8,025 bases of DNA from an uncultured Thermoanaerobacteraceae bacterium (GTDB taxonomy: Bacteria > Bacillota > DSM-12270 > Thermacetogeniales > Thermacetogeniaceae). Each line of letters begins with the position of its first letter. Position 1 is the first letter of the stretch. Shown here one piece after another: positions 6,407-8,025 of the stretch. The position numbers and the translations under genes were made by a program. The stretch is taken from contig CALGIY010000218.1 in NCBI GenBank assembly GCA_937914965.1, positions 1 through 8,025 on the forward strand, in the 5' to 3' direction. The notes under the pieces were generated by a model. The model made no database searches and was not told the origin of the DNA. It was given only the letters and a program-made list of their open reading frames with translations.

Positions 6407-7423
6407 ATGGCAGCAAAAAAATCTTTTAGGTACATACGTAGTTTTTCAACAGGAATTTACAGGCTCAATACCGGAAGAGAATTTGAGTATTGTGACCATG
6501 AAGGATCCCAGATCGCTGATCCTTCGGTTTTATCTCGCATCCATTCTCTGTCGATACCGCCAAATTGGACGGATGTATGGATCTGCCCCCACAAAAATGG
6601 GCACATCCAGGCCACGGGACTCGATAATAGACAGAGAAAGCAATATATTTACCACGCTAATTGGACCTCCTTTCGGGACCAGAACAAATTCAGCAAGCTA
6701 TACCTTTACGGTAAGGGACTGGCAGCCTTGAAAAAGCAATTGGCAAGGGACCTGAAAGGGAAGAATCTTGATCAAAGGTTCGTGTGCGCCCTGGCAATTA
6801 CGATCATACAATATACTTCAATAAGACCGGGAAATACATTCTACAGTAACTCAAATGGATCATTCGGTCTCACAACACTGCAGAACAGGCATGTCAAGAT
6901 AATCAATGGCAAGTTGATTTTCAGATATAAGGGGAAGAGAGGAATCAAACAGGAGAAAGCGTGTGACAAGAAAATGATCTGTTCCCAGATCGTAAGATTA
7001 TTGGAATTACCGGGCAGGCAACTCCTGCAATACTTTGATCACCAAAATAAAAAGAGGCCAATCCAACCAACCCATTTGAACAATTACCTTTCTGAGGTAT
7101 ATGCAGGAGACGTGACCAGCAAGACCATCAGGACGTGGAATGCCTGCTTTCGAGCATTGGGGCATCTCTTGGAAAATTACCCAGGAAATATAAAGGTAAG
7201 GGAGAAGAGCAGCAAAGAACTAGTCAGGTCTGTGGCGTACCATCTTGGCAATACGCCATCGATAGCAAGAAAAAGCTACATATGTCCCGTTATACTGGAA
7301 AAATTCGAAGCGGGAAAACTGGACAGCTGGATCAAGCGGAACGCAAGGGCAAACAAAAGGGATAGGGAAGCAGCTGTACAGAAAAAACTATTAAAGCTCT
7401 TCAAAGGTTGCCAAGACAGATAA
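6407..7423 (+). CDS. DNA topoisomerase IB (poxvirus/Deinococcus-type)
   Basis: A 338-residue type IB topoisomerase, which nicks one DNA strand through a 3'-phosphotyrosine link, lets supercoils relax by controlled rotation without ATP, and reseals. The N-terminal domain shows RIHSLSIPPNWTDVWICP (44-61) and GHIQATGLDNRQRKQY (65-80). The catalytic domain shows SIRPGN (138-143), GSFGLTTLQNRHV (151-163), KGKRG (175-179), KTIRTW (239-244) and HLGNTPSIARKSYICP (279-294). R140, K177, R242, N282 and the nucleophile Y291 correspond to R137, K174, R239, N280 and Y289 of the Deinococcus enzyme as I recall them, so it should be active. Oddities are Pro in RPGN, where Val is usual, and NACFR after RTW, where small residues such as AGT are usual. 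The length fits the family. The ATG at 6407 has a GGAAAG three bases ahead, and the IPPNWTDVW block starts at the expected depth. Confidence 0.96.
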   Translation: MAAKKSFRYIRSFSTGIYRLNTGREFEYCDHEGSQIADPSVLSRIHSLSIPPNWTDVWICPHKNGHIQATGLDNRQRKQYIYHANWTSFRDQNKFSKLYLYGKGLAALKKQLARDLKGKNLDQRFVCALAITIIQYTSIRPGNTFYSNSNGSFGLTTLQNRHVKIINGKLIFRYKGKRGIKQEKACDKKMICSQIVRLLELPGRQLLQYFDHQNKKRPIQPTHLNNYLSEVYAGDVTSKTIRTWNACFRALGHLLENYPGNIKVREKSSKELVRSVAYHLGNTPSIARKSYICPVILEKFEAGKLDSWIKRNARANKRDREAAVQKKLLKLFKGCQDR

Positions 7424-7844
7424 GTCCCGGATTTTTCGCTGGTTAAAAAAATAAATTCCATTGGAGGGGTTACCGTCCATTATGCCCTGAGAACAGAGAG
7501 GCATGAAAGGTTCCTAAGGGAAGAAAGTTATGGATATAACAGATTTAGCAGAGCTAAGGGATACGTTTTTCTAAGAAATAGCTATAATCCCATTAAGCCA
7601 CTGATGAGGAAACACGCCTAGAATATACCTAACCGACTACCAGAAAGAGGGGTCAGGAAGCGATCAGTCTAAGTATCATCAGATAAAGATTCTATGAAAA
7701 ACACATATTTTCCCGGTTGTTTGTCCCGGCGGTAAACAGATCGGAGCTTAGGCTGCTCTTTTTAGGAAACCTACCAAAGTGTCTGGTACATCACCCTAGT
7801 TCAACATTCGCTTTTTAAAACGAAATGACCTTTTTGGATTCTAT
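7424..7844. other. Convergent intergenic region; first half is open in the topoisomerase frame
   Basis: From the topoisomerase stop TAA (7421-7423) the same frame stays open for 65 codons to a TAG at 7619-7621. Its conceptual product is basic and protein-like (it includes KKINSIGGVTVHYALRTERH and later NRFSRAKGYVFLRNSYNP) but lacks an ATG, GTG or TTG near its beginning. It is most simply untranslated sequence or the remnant of a gene. The second half, 7622-7844, holds no gene; a weak hairpin with a T-run at 7743-7763 is listed separately. Confidence 0.45.
7743..7763 (+). terminator. Weak intrinsic terminator candidate downstream of topoisomerase IB
   Basis: GGAGC (7743-7747) pairs with GCTCT (7755-7759), one pair being a G-T wobble, around a seven-base loop, followed by T-run 7759-7763. 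The stem is short and lies 320 bases after the topoisomerase stop, so this is a weak call. Confidence 0.2.
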
Positions 7845-8025
7845 TTATTTTATCTTATCCTGGAAGGTTTCATTGACTATGCCCTCCAGACTGTCAAGGT
7901 CAAAAGGTTTGGAAAGGAACCCGTCAGCTTTTGCAGTGGCGGCCAAGTCCTCTATGTCACTGTTCGCTGATACCAGGATTACCGGGATGTCTCGATATTG
8001 GGGATTTGATTTCAAGATCTGGGTT
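7845..8025 (-). CDS. Response-regulator receiver domain, C-terminal part (5' end cut by window edge)
   Basis: Minus-strand frame from 8024 to the TAA at 7845-7847 gives the last 59 residues of a CheY-like receiver, which takes a phosphoryl group from a histidine kinase onto an aspartate (that residue lies outside the window). Seen: the beta-4 strand IPVILVSAN (13-21), with S19 at the conserved Thr/Ser switch site, then a helix (DIEDLAATAKA), then DGFLSKPFDLDSL (34-46), with the conserved Lys39-Pro40 and the final helix. The protein ends 9 residues after this helix, so no output domain follows the receiver. It is therefore either a single-domain regulator or the C-terminal receiver of a larger protein such as a hybrid kinase; the rest lies to the right. 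It faces the topoisomerase gene tail to tail. Confidence 0.93.
   Translation of the reverse strand, partial: TQILKSNPQYRDIPVILVSANSDIEDLAATAKADGFLSKPFDLDSLEGIVNETFQDKIK

Noticed and set aside
7601..7613. CTGATGAGGAAAC as a hammerhead ribozyme core
   Set aside because: The CTGATGA and GAAA-like parts are nearly adjacent with no room for stem II, and no flanking stems I or III are present.
1..8025. CRISPR array, insertion sequence or prophage
   Set aside because: No regularly spaced repeats, transposase, integrase or terminal inverted repeats with target duplications were seen.

Overview
The window looks like a chromosomal segment from a member of the Bacteroidota. This is inferred from three things. 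The nucleotidyltransferase and the dehydratase have the form typical of exopolysaccharide clusters in that phylum. Most starts lack a Shine-Dalgarno sequence. Several start regions carry TAnnTTTG-like boxes. No species can be named from the sequence. Coding density is low: supported genes cover only a little over half of the window, against nearly 90% in a typical bacterium.

Left part (1-1599, minus strand). A TagD-like nucleotidyltransferase (1599-1120) is followed, in the same direction and after a 246-base gap, by dTDP-glucose 4,6-dehydratase RfbB/RmlB (873 to beyond position 1). Both supply activated precursors for surface polysaccharides, and they are probably the upstream edge of a polysaccharide locus that continues to the left. 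A 1.1 kb gap (1600-2725) follows. I find no convincing gene in it, but it holds a perfect 15-bp inverted repeat at 2109-2152.

Middle part (2726-4997, plus strand). A YbdG-type mechanosensitive channel of the MscS superfamily (2726-4057) is followed, after another gap, by an unrecognised 100-residue protein with three predicted membrane helices (4695-4997). A 1.4 kb stretch without a solid gene comes next (4998-6406). It is rich in nested inverted repeats (about 5440-5467, 5514-5550, 5848-5929, 5968-6008 and 6105-6161) and may hold structured RNA or decayed sequence.

Right part (6407-8025). A complete poxvirus/Deinococcus-type DNA topoisomerase IB (6407-7423, plus strand) retains all five expected catalytic positions. 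The reading frame stays open for 65 codons after its stop. Converging on it from the right is the C-terminal end of a response-regulator receiver domain (minus strand, cut by the window edge). The right-hand genes have no evident functional link to the polysaccharide genes on the left. The main unexplained material is the long gaps and their inverted repeats. I did not find a clear, complete novel system here.
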